Source of the DNA: Saccharina japonica
Taxonomy: Eukaryota > Sar > Phaeophyceae > Laminariales > Laminariaceae
Assembly (NCBI GenBank): GCA_008828725.1
Contig: MEHQ01001160.1
Span: forward strand, 62,001-126,000
Length of the DNA: 64,000 nt
Direction of reading: 5' to 3'
The notes under the pieces are model-generated. The model did not search any database. It was not told the origin of the DNA and was given only the letters and a program-made list of their open reading frames with translations. Positions 32,681 to 43,738 of this stretch are shown here, piece after piece. The position numbers and the translations under genes are program-made. The number at the start of each line of letters is the position of its first letter. Within the stretch, counting starts at the first letter, position 1.

Positions 32681-34046
32681 TACATTTGTGCGATCATTAC
32701 GTTCCTCGTCGTGGAGTGTTTCCCAGGCCATTTGACTCAATCAAGCACGATGGCTTGTTTTCGTGACTGAAATATTAAGATCTTTGTTGTTGTTGTCTAG
32801 GCACACCTTGGTGGGGGAATGTATCCAAGCAATGTTCTATCTCTTAATCAAGTACCTTGAAAGACCTTTTTGTGTGAGAGTTGGTGAGAGGGGAAAAGCC
32901 AAGAAATCCACCAAAAAGGAAAAAAAAAAACTTTTTTTTCGGCCCTCCGGGGGGGGAGGGGGGGGGTAGTGTGGTGTGCGGGATCACTTTGTTTGTGCGC
33001 CCTTGTTCCGGCAGTACTTTTTATTTCCCTCCAAAATATTGTTTTCGGTGAGGTATGACGCTCCTTATGTGAGGAGCTCAGAAAAAAACATGGTGCACTT
33101 CTACCGTAGCATGCGTCTCTGGGCAAGGCTTCCTGAGCCGACCGATGGTGCACCGTGTTCTATGTTATACTTCGTATATTGTTATGTACTGTTCATATCC
33201 ACTAATTGTAGTGGGGCGGGTCGGCTGTTGTTGCGATTGAGGCATTACGCCATGTACAGCAGTACTACTGTTACATGTAGTAGCCCACACATATTCGTGG
33301 AAAGTCCGTTGACTAAACTACAGAGTACAGACAGGTAGTAGCAGTACTCGTACGTATACGAAGTGAACGCGAAACAGCAGTATTGCTGGACATTCTAGAA
33401 TCGAAAATTGTTCGTTTGTGGCTCGTAATGGACCTCGGTTTGTGGTTGGGGAACGTACGAGGGATTATGGCTTGTGGGCGGACGTGATGCGTAGAAGCCC
33501 GGGCTCACCCCTCATCCCACTCCAGCCTACACCCACTCCAGCCCTCCTTTCCTCGTGTTCCTTGGGTATACTGCTGCTGTAATACTGTGTTCAAGGCATA
33601 AACACATCACCTTCTTATTTCTGGTATATATATACATACTACATACTGTAAAACAGTACTTGTTTGGGCACACAGCTTGGGGCTGTTGTTGCCACTCCGT
33701 CTCCTGATCATGACTGTCAATCGAATACATCGCAACTATGGGTGGCTCGAGAGTTCGAGATACACGTATTATGTAGTCATATATGGTCGGCTACTCAAGT
33801 TGGCCGTCACTTCAAGGGTCGTCTTCGGTAAAAAACAAAACAAATTGAGTGTCAGAATCTTTTGAAAACCACATTTTTCTTCTTTTATACAGCAGCAACA
33901 ACAGTATTTCTGGTACAATAACGTCATCATATCGTTCCTCCTTACCGAGCACGGCATAGCTTCAGTTGTAATGCTCAGCCCTGCCCCCGACCAACGTTTC
34001 CTGACGAATCACCGAATCCTCAGAAGCACATATTACCGATAACACA

Positions 34047-34368
34047 GACGAGAGTGCTACGGTAGAGGTGCACCATGTTTTGCTTCAGACGGCGGTCACA
34101 TCAAGATGTTCTACTCTCGTTGGACTCACCCTAAAACTGTTTTTGTTTGAAATTTTTGGAAACAATTTGCTCGATAAGAACGACCCTTAGAAGGAAATCA
34201 AAAGTGCTGCCCGACGAAAAACCCCGAAGGCATTTAAGCAAAACGTGTCAAATGTATCATGGCAACACAAGGTTGCAAGACAGACGAGTTAGGGGTTAGG
34301 GGTGATGAGCCCGATCATCCACAAATCGTTTAGGCCCAAAACGTGCTACCTCGATCGTGGCACGCGTC
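34047..34368 (+). mobile_element. MITE family 1, copy 16 (long variant)
   Basis: Left end GAGTGCTACGGTAGAGGTGC, right end CTCGATCGTGGCACGCGTC. At 322 bp it is longer than usual because of extra interior sequence around GGGGTTAGGGGTGATGAGCC. Confidence 0.7.
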
Positions 34369-34581
34369 TACGGGGTGTGTGTGCCAGAGCTCGTATGCAA
34401 ATGTAATTGTGTTAAACATAAAAAGACACTCCCGACGGTGTTGAGTATGGTGGCTGCTGCGATAAAGGTAGCACTCGTCGGTGTCAAAATAGTTCCCAAA
34501 GAGATATCACACGTCGAGTTGTTTTAATGACAATCCCGTATCCACGATCCTCGTGGTTTTATGTTTCTGCTCGATGTTAAT

Positions 34582-34582
34582 N
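34582..34582. other. Single unresolved base (N) at the duplication junction
   Basis: The only N in the window lies exactly between the two duplicated segments. It marks a scaffold join or a failed consensus position rather than a biological base. Confidence 0.95.
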
Positions 34583-34667
34583 ACGACGGTGAATTATGTT
34601 TTGTCATCCCGATATCCGCTAAATGCATCGTGCTTCATTTGCAACGAAGATGGGGTGTCGCTCTACT

Positions 34668-34766
34668 GCCGCCCCGGGATTGCTTTTAGGGATGCGAGGG
34701 TATATGATCATACTATTAATAGTACGGCCGTTCACGACATTATGAGTGAACACCCCCACCCCCCGT
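34668..34766 (+). repeat. Short interspersed repeat, C-rich end, copy 4
   Basis: This is copy 3 duplicated together with the 3.2-kb segment. Confidence 0.55.
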
Positions 34767-36080
34767 CTCACCCCCCCGCTCGTACGAGTAGACAGTATTG
34801 TTTAAGATGCATCTACTTCGGACAACGTGTCGCAGAAAATGAACGAACAAAGGTGCTCATCGGAGGTATCAATCAGGACCCCTATTTCCGTCTCATCTCC
34901 GTCTCGCATATTGTTCAACGCACGTATCGGCACTGGACGTTTAGGCCATTCGACCACATGCATAGTCTTAAGGGTATAGGGTTGTTGTACGAGTACACTG
35001 TACAAGACACCTAATAAGGAACAATAAATGGTTTCCAGGCTGGGTTTCTTGTTTGGACGAGAGTGATTTAGACGCTAATTTCAAGATAACGAATTCCGAG
35101 TTTCATATTTTCCTCTAGACCCCAGCCTGGCGTTCTTATTACGTAGCCTGTTTCGTATTAGGTGTCCGGCACTGCTGTATGTCGGATATCGTTTTCCTAG
35201 GCCCATTATCGGACCTAAATCGGACTCGACTCCGATATACCGCACCAATTTCTGTATACGAAAGAGACGTGCGAAGTGAGAGTCGAACCCGCGTTCGCTC
35301 GACGAAGACGAATGAACATCTATTTCCTACGTACAATACGCTGAGGTACCGGGCACCGTGTTTACAGCAGGCTATGATGTTCATAGTTGCTGTGTACGTG
35401 CTGCTGTACTCGTAGCCTCTTTGAGTACGACGACTTCACACATACTGTATACTTCATTCATTCATTCGTTATGTTTTTTTCACGGCACCCGGCACGCCTA
35501 CTTTTGTCGGTAAACGTTCAGGCACCCGTGTTGCGCGAGCGGGACGTACGTACGTGCGTGTATATACCTCCGCATGCCGGGCCTACCAACAAAACTCACA
35601 CCCTTATGTACGCCGAGAAAACAGCCTGAAAACCAACAGCAAAGAGGACTGTTACTACTATGTCGATCCCACCTTCGTACGAGAGGGGTTTAGTTGTGGT
35701 TCGGTTGCCTATCCTTCCCTTCGTTCTTAGTCTTCCTCTGTTTACGCTGTTTGTTGTTTGATAGGGCCATACCTCGCCAGCTGTTCATTCTTGGAGAAGC
35801 CTGGTGACAAACGGGACGGCGGTGCTTGGGCCGGTGATCGTCATCATGTGGCCAAGCTGTGGACGCGGATGTGTGCCTCGTGGGCAGGGTCTGTGGTTAG
35901 GTGGGACGTGTGGGGTACACCGCATTGACAGCAGTTCAATGTTTGTGTCATCACGACGATGCAGTAATTTTTTATAAAAACAATGGAAACCCCGATTCAT
36001 GAATATTTTGGCAAAAGCAAAAAATAGGTATACCCTGGGCAGTTAAAGCCATTTTTAGGTACCCGACGTATTGCACTCTG

Positions 36081-36330
36081 GACGCGTGCTACGGCAGAGG
36101 TAGCACGTTTTTGGCTGAATCGTTTTCTGACCGATCAGGTTCCTTAATCGAAATTCGTCAGACTTTCATTTTTGTGACGAATAATGTTTCAGAGTATACT
36201 TCGGTCATGGTATTTCTCTTCCGGCAGTACTTTTTATTTCCCTCCAAAATATTGTTTTCGGTGAGGTATGACGCTCCTTATGTGAGGAGCTCAGAAAAAA
36301 ACATGGTGCACTTCTACCGTAGCATGCGTC
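36081..36330 (-). mobile_element. MITE family 1, copy 17 (complete, inverted, uninterrupted)
   Basis: The 250-bp empty-site version of the copy at 31471-33117. TCTG stands on both sides (36077-36080 and 36331-36334), supporting a 4-bp target duplication. Confidence 0.85.
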
Positions 36331-37254
36331 TCTGGGCAAGGCTTCCTGAGCCGACCGATGGTGCACCGTGTTCTATGTTATACTTCGTATATTGTTATGT
36401 ACTGTTCATATCCACTAATTGTATTGGGGCGGGTCGGCTGTTGTTGCGATTGAGGCATTACGCCATGTACAGCAGTACTACTGTTACATGTAGTAGCCCA
36501 CACATATTCGTGGAAAGTCCGTTGACTAAACTACAGTACAGGTAGTAGCAGTACTCGTACGTATACGAAGTGAACGCGAAACAGCAGTATTGCTGGACAT
36601 TCTAGAATCGAAAATTGTTCGTTTGTGGCTCGTAATGGACCTCGGTTTGTGGTTGGGGAACGTACGAGGGATTATGGCTTGTGGGCGGACGTGATGCGTA
36701 GAAGCCCGGGCTCACCCCTCATCCCACTCCAGCCTACACCCACTCCAGCCCTCCTTTCCTCGTGTTCCATAGGGTATACTGCTGCTGTAATACTGTGTTC
36801 AAGGCATAAACACATCACCTTCTTATTTCTGGTATATATATACATACTACATACTGTAAAACAGTACTTGTTTGGGCACACAGCTTGGGGCTGTTGTTGC
36901 CACTCCGTCTCCTGATCATGACTGTCAATCGAATACATCGCAACTATGGGTGGCTCGAGAGTTCGAGATACACGTATTATGTAGTCATATATGGTCGGCT
37001 ACTCAAGTTGGCCGTCACTTCAAGGGTCGTCTTCGGTAAAAAACAAAACAAATTGAGTGTCAGAATCTTTTGAAAACCACATTTTTCTTCTTTTATACAG
37101 CAGCAACAACAGTATTTCTGGTACAATAACGTCATCATATCGTTCCTCCTTACCGAGCACGGCATAGCTTCAGTTGTAATGCTCAGCCCTGCCCCCGACC
37201 AACGTTTCCTGACGAATCACCGAATGCTCAGAAGCACATATTACCGATAACACA

Positions 37255-37575
37255 GACGAGAGTGCTACGGTAGAGGTGCACCATGTTTTGCTTCAGACGG
37301 CGGTCACATCAAATGTTCTACTCTCGTTGGACTCACCCTAAAACTGTTTTTGTTTGAAATTTTTGGAAACAATTTGCTCGATAAGAACGACCCTTAGAAG
37401 GAAATCAAAAGTGCTGCCCGACGAAAAACCCCGAAGGCATTTAAGCAAAACGTGTCAAATGTATCATGGCAACACAAGGTTGCAAGACAGACGAGTTAGG
37501 GGTTAGGGGTGATGAGCCCGATCATCCACAAAGCGTTTAGGCCCAAAACGTGCTACCTCGATCGTGGCACGCGTC
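37255..37575 (+). mobile_element. MITE family 1, copy 18 (long variant)
   Basis: The duplicated counterpart of the copy at 34047-34368, differing by small indels. Confidence 0.7.
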
Positions 37576-37883
37576 TACGGGGTGTGTGTGCAGAGCTCGT
37601 ATGCAAATGTAATTGTGTTAAACATAAAAAGACACTCCCGACGGTGTTGAGTATGGTGGCTGCTGCGATAAAGGTAGCACTCGTCGGTGTCAAAATAGTT
37701 CCCAAAGAGATATCACACGTCGAGTTGTTTTAATGACAATCCCGTATCCACGATCCTCGTGGTTTTATGTTTCTGCTCGATGTTAATCTAGGCCGTGGGA
37801 TTGCTGGTTGACTAAAGCGTACACTTTGTCTAAAAATACGTGCTTAGCTGATATGTCGTACACAGAGCTCCTCAACTCAGGGA

Positions 37884-37912
37884 GACATGCTACGATAGAG
37901 GTGCACCATATT
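37884..37912 (+). mobile_element. MITE family 1, copy 19 (left-end fragment)
   Basis: GACATGCTACGATAGAGGTG then CACCATA is a clean left terminus, but the following sequence leaves the family at once. Confidence 0.5.
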
Positions 37913-38362
37913 ATTTCTACGAGCTGGTTCAGGCACATCACGGCAAATTTCGTCAGTCATGAATGCCGCATGCAATAGCAACTCCAGTATCACATACTTG
38001 GTATCATACTGACCGCCATGAACCGTGGAAGAGGGTGACGCCGCCAGTTTTTTGTTCAAGTACCTGGAACTGGCGCTACCGCCGAAAATGTGGCCCGACC
38101 GATCACAGGCCTTGAAAGTAGTCAACAATAGTCAGGCGTTTCCGTAGAAAAACTTGTTTCCCCCCCGTTTTGTTTTTCTGAACGAGCCACTTCCAGGTGG
38201 TCCAAGGCATGTTTGTACGAAGTTTCACGCCAATAATAGATTATCTGACTGTGTATGATCATATTAAGTCATATTTAACGCCCAAAGTCGATTATATACT
38301 CAAACTACTGTAGGTAATTACGAGGCAACGCCTATTTTTTCCCTTTTACCGCACAAAAGACC
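37913..38362. other. No gene recognised
   Basis: A minus-strand frame (37877-38128, 83 codons) overlaps the MITE fragment and has no recognised similarity. Confidence 0.4.
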
Positions 38363-38651
38363 AAATGTCCACGCCGTTTTTCAGAGATAGACCCTAAAAT
38401 TCGGTACACGAGTTTTGTGCGCCCTACTCGAGCCTTTTACGAATATTTTTTTTGTTTATGTTTTTTTGCCGGAAATGTTGTATCTCTTACGACCCAAATT
38501 GACCCAAATTTCCCCCAAAAAATACAAAACAAACAATATCTGACAAAAAAAAAGAGAAACAAAAAAATCCACCCGTTAAAGTCTCGGGTAGGGCGCATAA
38601 AACACGTGTGCCAAATTTCAGGGTCTATCTTGAAAGAACGGCGTGGACATT
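38363..38651. mobile_element. Foldback element, about 290 bp
   Basis: The left arm (AATGTCCACGCCGTTTTTC, AGATAGACCCTAAAATTCGG, TTTTGTGCGCCCTACTCGAG) returns inverted at 38580-38651 with about 80-85 percent identity. The loop is A/T-rich with A-runs. No coding capacity. Confidence 0.7.
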
Positions 38652-38924
38652 GTCCACTGAGTGAATTTTCCGCCCTATACTTGAACCAACCTGCAGGTCT
38701 GCTGAATTGAAGAACCCAATACTCGCCCATAAACTGACTCTTGTAACATTAGGAAAGGGAACCCAACCAACCGTTCAAATGGTATTTTGGTGTACAGCTG
38801 ATAATAGTATAGCCAAATAAGAATGTCATTCCAACAATGTTGGGTTAACCTGGTCCCTACGTAATTGGGGACACACTACTCGGAATTAATGGGAGAACAA
38901 AAAATCAGTTCTGATTCGGTTCCT

Positions 38925-38981
38925 CTCTCATTCAGAAGAAATAAACCATCGAAAAGTGCTACGTCTACCGTAGCACGCCTC
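38925..38981 (+). mobile_element. MITE family 1, copy 20 (right-end fragment)
   Basis: CATTCAGAAGAAAT then GAAAAGTGCTACGTCTACCG and TAGCACGCCTC matches the right end of the family. Confidence 0.5.
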
Positions 38982-39155
38982 TCAGGAACGTTGCTGGTGC
39001 ACGTCTGCCGTGGCAAGCGTCGTAAGTCCCCAGTAAAATATCAAAGTCTGTCAGATTGTTTTTTTCCAGAAAAGGTCGGATCCGTGTGATTGCAGGACGC
39101 AAAGTGGCCGCGTTAAACGATATTTTCCTATATTGTCACAATTGTGCGACTTTTT

Positions 39156-40648
39156 CATAATATATATGGTAAATTGTCATTTGGGGGTATACCCCCTGGT
39201 TTTACGGCCATTTGGGGGTAGGGTCAAAAGGCGCCCGGGGAACGCGCTCCCGCGGGACCAAACAGGCCGCAAACGCCATTCCGAAGCCCTGGCGAGATTC
39301 CCGAAGCCCATCCCAAGCACGCACATAACTTCCGTTTTTTTTTAGGAACGTCCTTGGGCCTAACGGGACGGCGGCCCACGAGGGAGCAAGCGAAGTCCCC
39401 CCTTTCACCACATCTTGGGGAGGGGGTAACGCCACGCACCAACTAAATGTATCTACTCCCGCTGATCGACCACTTTCTTCACCCCGTTTGCCCGAAACCA
39501 TACCCCCTTTTGACCATCTGCGACAGCCTCAAAGATGACTACAGCAGTACAAATCCACGTCACCGCCCAGCAGCCTGAATAGACCACGGAGCGGAATACC
39601 TAGAACTTGCGAGTGGTCGGGATCGTTTGCCTCCCAAATCTCGGCGGAACTACATAAAAATAAAATAGTTATAGACGATATGAAACAATCGGCTCTTCTT
39701 AGAAAACGTCGGCTCTTCTGGGGAACATGACGGTTATGGAAGAAGCAGAACACATACGCGTAGTTGCTCGGCGTATGATTCGTGGGTCGTGGGTCGCTGG
39801 GTGCTTGGTGCTTCGTTGCCGGGTCTGGTTACAAACGTACCGGTACGTGATACGTTTCAGCACTAACGTTTTTGAACTACGGAAATTTCGGGTCACACGG
39901 GTAACTATTAACATTAGGGGTGTCTGTGCTGTGTGTTGGACGGCAGGCTGGTGTGTTTTAGTAGGATCACCCGGCAACGAAGCACCAAGCACCCAGCACA
40001 TCAAGCACCCAGCAGACCACGACCCACGACTCATACGTACGCCGAGCAACTACGAGTACGCGTATGTATTCTGCTTCTCCCATCACCCTCGTCATGTTTT
40101 CTCACAAGAGTCGATATCTTCATATCGTCTATAACTATTTGATTTTTTTATAGTTCAGCCGAGCTTTGGGAGGCAAACAATCCCGACTACTCGCAAGTTC
40201 TGGATGTTCCGCCCCGTGATCTATTCGGGCTGTTGGGCGGTGACGTGGATACGTACTGCTGTAGTCGTTTTTGAGGCTGTCGCAGATGGTCAAAAGGGGG
40301 TATGGTGTCGGTAAAACGGGGTTAAAAAAGTGGTCAATCGGGTGGAGTAGATAAATTTAGTAGGTACGTGGGGTTATCCCCCCCCAAGATGTGGTCAAAG
40401 GGGGACCTTTGTTTGTTCCCTCGTGCGCCGCAACCCCGGTAGGCCCAAGTACGTGCCTGAAAAAACAATAAAGTTTTGTGCGTGCTTGGCATGGGCTTCG
40501 GGCATCTTGCCAGGGCTTCGTAATGGCGTTTGAGGCCTGTTTGGGCCCGCGGGAGCGCGTTCCGCGGGCGCATTTTGACCCTACCCTTAAATGGCCGTAA
40601 GACCCGGGGGTATACCCCCAAATGACAACTTCCCTAATATATATTATG
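39156..40648. mobile_element. Large foldback element, about 1.49 kb
   Basis: Two arms of about 670 bp face each other around a centre near 39830-39970. Left-arm landmarks TTGTCATTTGGGGGTATACC, CGCGCTCCCGCGGGACCAAA, CCACATCTTGGGGAGG and GACCATCTGCGACAGCCTCA all recur inverted in the right arm between 40265 and 40640, with about 85 percent identity. The arms stay paired through AACTTGCGAGTxGTCGGGAT and into TGCTCGGCGTAxGATTCGTG and GTGCTTCGTTGCCGGGT. Some open frames occur within each arm, but none is recognised. I could not identify a target duplication. It may be a long-TIR DNA transposon derivative. Confidence 0.8.
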
Positions 40649-41084
40649 TTGTTTTCCTCCATTGTTACAATTGTGGCGATCAGTCACTTGGTGCTATCTC
40701 TGCATGTATCTTCCCAAGCACACAGCTTTCTCCCAATCCGACCACCGAGATGACCGTTGTATCACCCATCTAGCTATTTCCATGTCCCTGCTACTCTTTG
40801 TTTTCACGCTTTGGCCTATATCGCATACAGACTGCCATTGCATTCCAAATTGTATCTCCTCCATATGACACAAGCTTTCATCCTAGAGGCTTCCGGCCAT
40901 TTGTCTACATGTGATCACAAACAAAAGACCCACGACTCGCGACCACCCCCCCCACCTTGATCACTCTGGTGATTCGTATCTCAGTTTCTATTCCGAAAGC
41001 TTCGAGTTAACCCCTTAAGAACTGGTTCCACGAATTTGGGGAAAAACTACTTGGAATTAGTGGAGTACATTTTTTTCAGTTCTT
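40649..41084. other. No gene recognised
   Basis: Short overlapping frames only. A C-run lies at 40944-40957. Confidence 0.4.
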
Positions 41085-41160
41085 AATGGGTTAAGGAGAC
41101 CCATCATTCGGAATTGTTTTCAGCCGAAATGTGCTACCTACGATAGATATCGTAGCACTG
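41085..41160 (+). mobile_element. MITE family 1, copy 21 (right-end fragment)
   Basis: TAATGGGTTAAGGAGACCCA and CAGCCGAAATGTGCTACC followed by CGTAGCAC match the last 75 bp of the family. Confidence 0.5.
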
Positions 41161-41204
41161 GTCCCAATGGACACATACATGACCAACAAACCGGCAGTGG
41201 AGGG

Positions 41205-41345
41205 ATAAGAGTGTCTAAGGCCACAGGATAACGGTCATGCACAACGTGAAGACACTCCCATTCCCCCCCCCGCGCCACTCCCCCCCTCCCTCCCCCGTGC
41301 TACCCACGGTTTCCCCCCCCTTACCCCCCCGCGCTTTACCCTAAC
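41205..41345 (+). repeat. C-rich low-complexity tract, possibly a decayed poly-C repeat copy
   Basis: GGATAACGGTCATGCACAAC then GACACTCCC recalls the end of the poly-C repeat. C-runs separated by short GC words continue to 41345, just downstream of the last exon of locus B. Confidence 0.4.
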
Positions 41346-41358
41346 CCCAGTGAAGGGT

Positions 41359-41761
41359 TTACCACCGAGCGGGATCGTACGAATCAAGATTGAAAACAAA
41401 CATTTCCGTTCGCGGGTAGGAGCTTGACGAGGAGGAATAATGCCATGAGGTGTAGTTCAAGAAGTTGTCGTCGTCGTCCCCAACCGAAGCGAACAGGTTG
41501 CGTCTGCTGGAGCCGGCCGCGTCGTCATCATCCCCGGTGTACGAAGAAAACTCCGTCTGCATGGACAAAAGATCGCCCTCTTCGACCCACTCTACGACGC
41601 CGTTTACCGTCGCGGTGATCGTCCACGCGACCGGTTCCTCGTTGTAGTCGCTCTCGGCGAAGACGCCGTAGTGGCCGAGCATAAAATCTCCGGAGAGGCC
41701 GCTGAACAAGACGTACTCTACGAAGCTGGTCGTGAAGGTCGTGTCGGCGCTTCCCCAGGGG
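41359..41761 (-). pseudogene. Locus B exon 5: C-terminal half of a DUF2135/YfaP-like module plus acidic/Ser tail
   Basis: The minus strand encodes SFVEYVLFSGLSGDFMLGHY, then WTITATVNGVVEWVEEGDLL, an acidic stretch with two DDDD runs (GDDDDAAG, GDDDDNF), a Ser/Tyr-rich segment, and ends MFVFNLDSYDPARW before a TAG at 41359. It matches locus A exon 5 block for block up to the tail. The frame is open further up to about 41793. The best acceptor (GGTACCAG at 41762) does not match the phase-0 end of exon 4, so the exon start is not settled. The intron to exon 4 would be only about 160 bp, against 2.8 kb in A. This exon itself is intact. Confidence 0.65.
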
Positions 41762-41922
41762 CTGGTACCGATTGTTTCACATAAGTTCAGCAAGAAATAA
41801 AAAAGTTAAGAAATACCAAATACTCCTGGTTCTTGGTACTACAGTAGAGGCTTCTTGTTCTGTACGCTCTTCAAGCCTGAACAAATCGCAGTAAACGCCC
41901 GTACTACCTACAAACCACCCAC

Positions 41923-42411
41923 CGTGATCACGTGGCTGTGCGAGGACACACTGCCTCCGTTCGGTTGGGCGACAAAGAGCATCAGTTCGTGGTCCGTCTC
42001 GGACGCCAGCTTGATCCGCAGCCTTTCGATACAGCCCTAGTTCACAACAGCGACATCTAAAACCGTGTCTGCCGGGCAACCGGTCTCCTCCTCAACATCG
42101 GCCGGGTCGAGCAGCGCGAAGCTGAGGATGATCCTGCGGTAGCCGAATGGGAGGCCGGTGGTCGTAGCAGTGAAGTTCCCGGAGGTGGAGTTGGTCGTGC
42201 CCTCCCCGCGCACAAAGCCGGTCTCCGATTCTTCGTCGAGGAAGTAGAGGAACAGCGCGGCGGAAGGGGCGAGGGCCGTGCCGTCCTCTCCCTCGAATGT
42301 TCCAGACAGAGTGAGCGTGCCCGGTTCCTCTCCCTGGATCGCGATTAAATCGTTCAAGGAGTCTCCGTCATGGAGAAAGGGGTATCCAAGGCTGGCCCAC
42401 CCTCCCACCGC
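41923..42411 (-). pseudogene. Locus B exon 4: N-terminal half of a DUF2135/YfaP-like module
   Basis: After a TTCGTTCAG acceptor, phase 0, the minus strand reads AVGGWASLGYPFLHDGDSLN, GTLTLSGTFEGEDGTAL, SGNFTATTTGLPFGYRR, SFALLDPADVEEETG, TVLDVAVVN, a TAG, then GCIERLRIKLASETDHELML and FVAQPNGGSV, ending at ACG|GTGGGT. Locus A exon 4 has Glu (VNEGC) where B has the TAG (42037-42039), so one substitution accounts for the break. The ERLRIKL..HELMLFVAQPNGG pattern is the cysteine-led strand pair of YfaP/DUF2135 domains, usually extracellular. Length (489 bp) and both splice sites agree with A. Apart from the stop the reading frame is clean, so this could be a recent pseudogene or a sequencing error. 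Confidence 0.72.
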
Positions 42412-43738
42412 CTGAACGAAAGTCGACATTCGAGGAAGACCAGCGAAGGAGGTTTCAGTTTATTTAAGCTTCCAAAAACTGCAGCGTGGTCGTTTTTATT
42501 CCAACCAAAATGCTCCGAACTTGTGTACGTCCCGTTCAGTTTTGTTTGTTTTCGTTCAAGTACTTTCGACGGTGGTTGAAACGTTTGGCACATGGCATAT
42601 ACCGCGAAACGGGTTCTCCAACCATCCTAGCATTCGCGCCTGCTGCTGTGGTCCAACCCGCACATGGACGGGGCAGCTAGTCGAATCCGGCGGCCTGATC
42701 CCAGGTGCTGTAGGTACAGCTTCAAAGAGCGTGGCTTCAAGTCCTACACGGTTAACGCCAGCCAGCAGACCGTGCGAACTTTATATTCCGATGGTTGAAA
42801 CGAGCGATACTGGCAAGAAATGTGTAACCGTACAGGGCAAATCATCATCACATCTGATTTTTTAATAATTCGTCTACACATTCCGTTGGTCCGTGTAGAA
42901 CTACGGCCGCTCCACATGTACGAGTGCTGTGCCCATTTCTCGATAGAACACCATGTGGTTTTACTGAATACTGATGTTTGACGCGTTCCGACTTATCTTT
43001 TAAAACATAAGCTCTCAGTGAAATCGCCTGCCCCCTGGACAAGCCGCGGCCAGAGATAATTAAATTTTGACACACGCTACGCGAGGGGTCGCGCCTGCTG
43101 TGTTACGGGCCTCCTTACGTGAGCGTTTTCATACCTTACCCCCAAATATGACCTATATAACAACTGAAGCTGCAACGTGACGACCTCGCACTCAAAACAA
43201 GTATCACTCCTCAAACATCAATGGCGTTCCACTGATCAGGCAGGCATAACTGGGTAACTCCTTCGTTGAGGAATATAAAATTAATAAGAATCAGCTATAA
43301 TAGTTCGGGTCAAGCACGATGACCGTATTGTGGCCGGTCATGATTTCCGAACATGGTGCTTGTCTTGGGTACTGTGTTAATTCGGGTTTATATTGCGATA
43401 GTGGTAGTAACACTGTAATATATTTTAGCGTTAAACTTGATATCTGCCAAACGGACAGACTCCTGAACTGCAGGCCCCACTCACTTGAACTAAAAGGTGC
43501 GTCACAGAAATGGGTTACAGTCGTCGGTGGCATACTTAGGGACTGGTAACTGTCCATAGGGTTGCGCACTTGCCGGTAATATCACAACTAGACTCTGTGC
43601 GAGGGCATAGAGCGTCGCAACTCGTGAGCTCCACAAACCACAGGTCCACACTGTTACAAAAGGCTGCGTTTGGCGGGCAGAGGGTTCACCAGCCCCCTTT
43701 ATCATAAAAAGGGTTTCCATCAATGTTGTTTTGCTAGG
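42412..43738. other. Intron of locus B between exons 3 and 4
   Basis: In one minus frame around 43560-43690 the sequence is cysteine-rich (CPPNAAFCNSVDL and TSCDALCPRTESSCDITGKC), which might be another exon, but I found no counterpart in locus A and no defensible splice sites. Otherwise nothing is recognised. Confidence 0.3.

Larger units (their letters stand above)
31617..33005 (+). mobile_element. 1389-bp DNA transposon with perfect 14-bp terminal inverted repeats
   Basis: The element starts CAAGGGCGCACAAA and ends with the exact complement. TTCCGGC stands on both sides (31610-31616 and 33006-33012) and only once in the empty site of the second duplicated segment, so the boundaries and a 7-bp target duplication are certain. 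Subterminal CACCACACACCC and GTGTGGTGTGCGGG are also inverted, next to A- and G-runs. Its open frames do not resemble a known transposase core, so it is probably non-autonomous or of an unfamiliar superfamily. The CAAGGG start recalls the element at 11.1 kb. Confidence 0.9.
31471..33117 (-). mobile_element. MITE family 1, copy 15 (inverted, split by a nested transposon)
   Basis: The ends GACGCGTGCTACGGCAGAGG at 31471 and CTACCGTAGCATGCGTC ending at 33117 belong to one MITE. TCTG flanks both sides. Its middle is interrupted by the 1389-bp element. The uninterrupted counterpart is at 36081-36330. Confidence 0.85.
29973..34581 (+). repeat. Duplicated segment, copy 1 (with nested transposon)
   Basis: From ACGACGGTGAATTATG to TCGATGTTAAT this segment is repeated from 34583 with only scattered single-base differences (identity by eye above 99 percent). 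Copy 1 is longer by about 1.4 kb, which is exactly the 1389-bp transposon plus its 7-bp target duplication. The segment holds one poly-C repeat and two MITE copies but no recognised gene; its longest frames (141 codons at 29979, 67-81 codons elsewhere) have no family resemblance. Confidence 0.9.
34583..37787 (+). repeat. Duplicated segment, copy 2 (empty site)
   Basis: Starts directly after the N with the same ACGACGGTGAATTATG and ends with TCGATGTTAAT at 37787. At 3205 bp it lacks the 1389-bp transposon. Differences from copy 1 are single bases and one- or two-base indels, for example GAGATTATG versus GACATTATG. Confidence 0.9.

Noticed and set aside
38866-39089. Minor open frame across a MITE fragment
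   Set aside because: It reads through a MITE right end; coding is unlikely.
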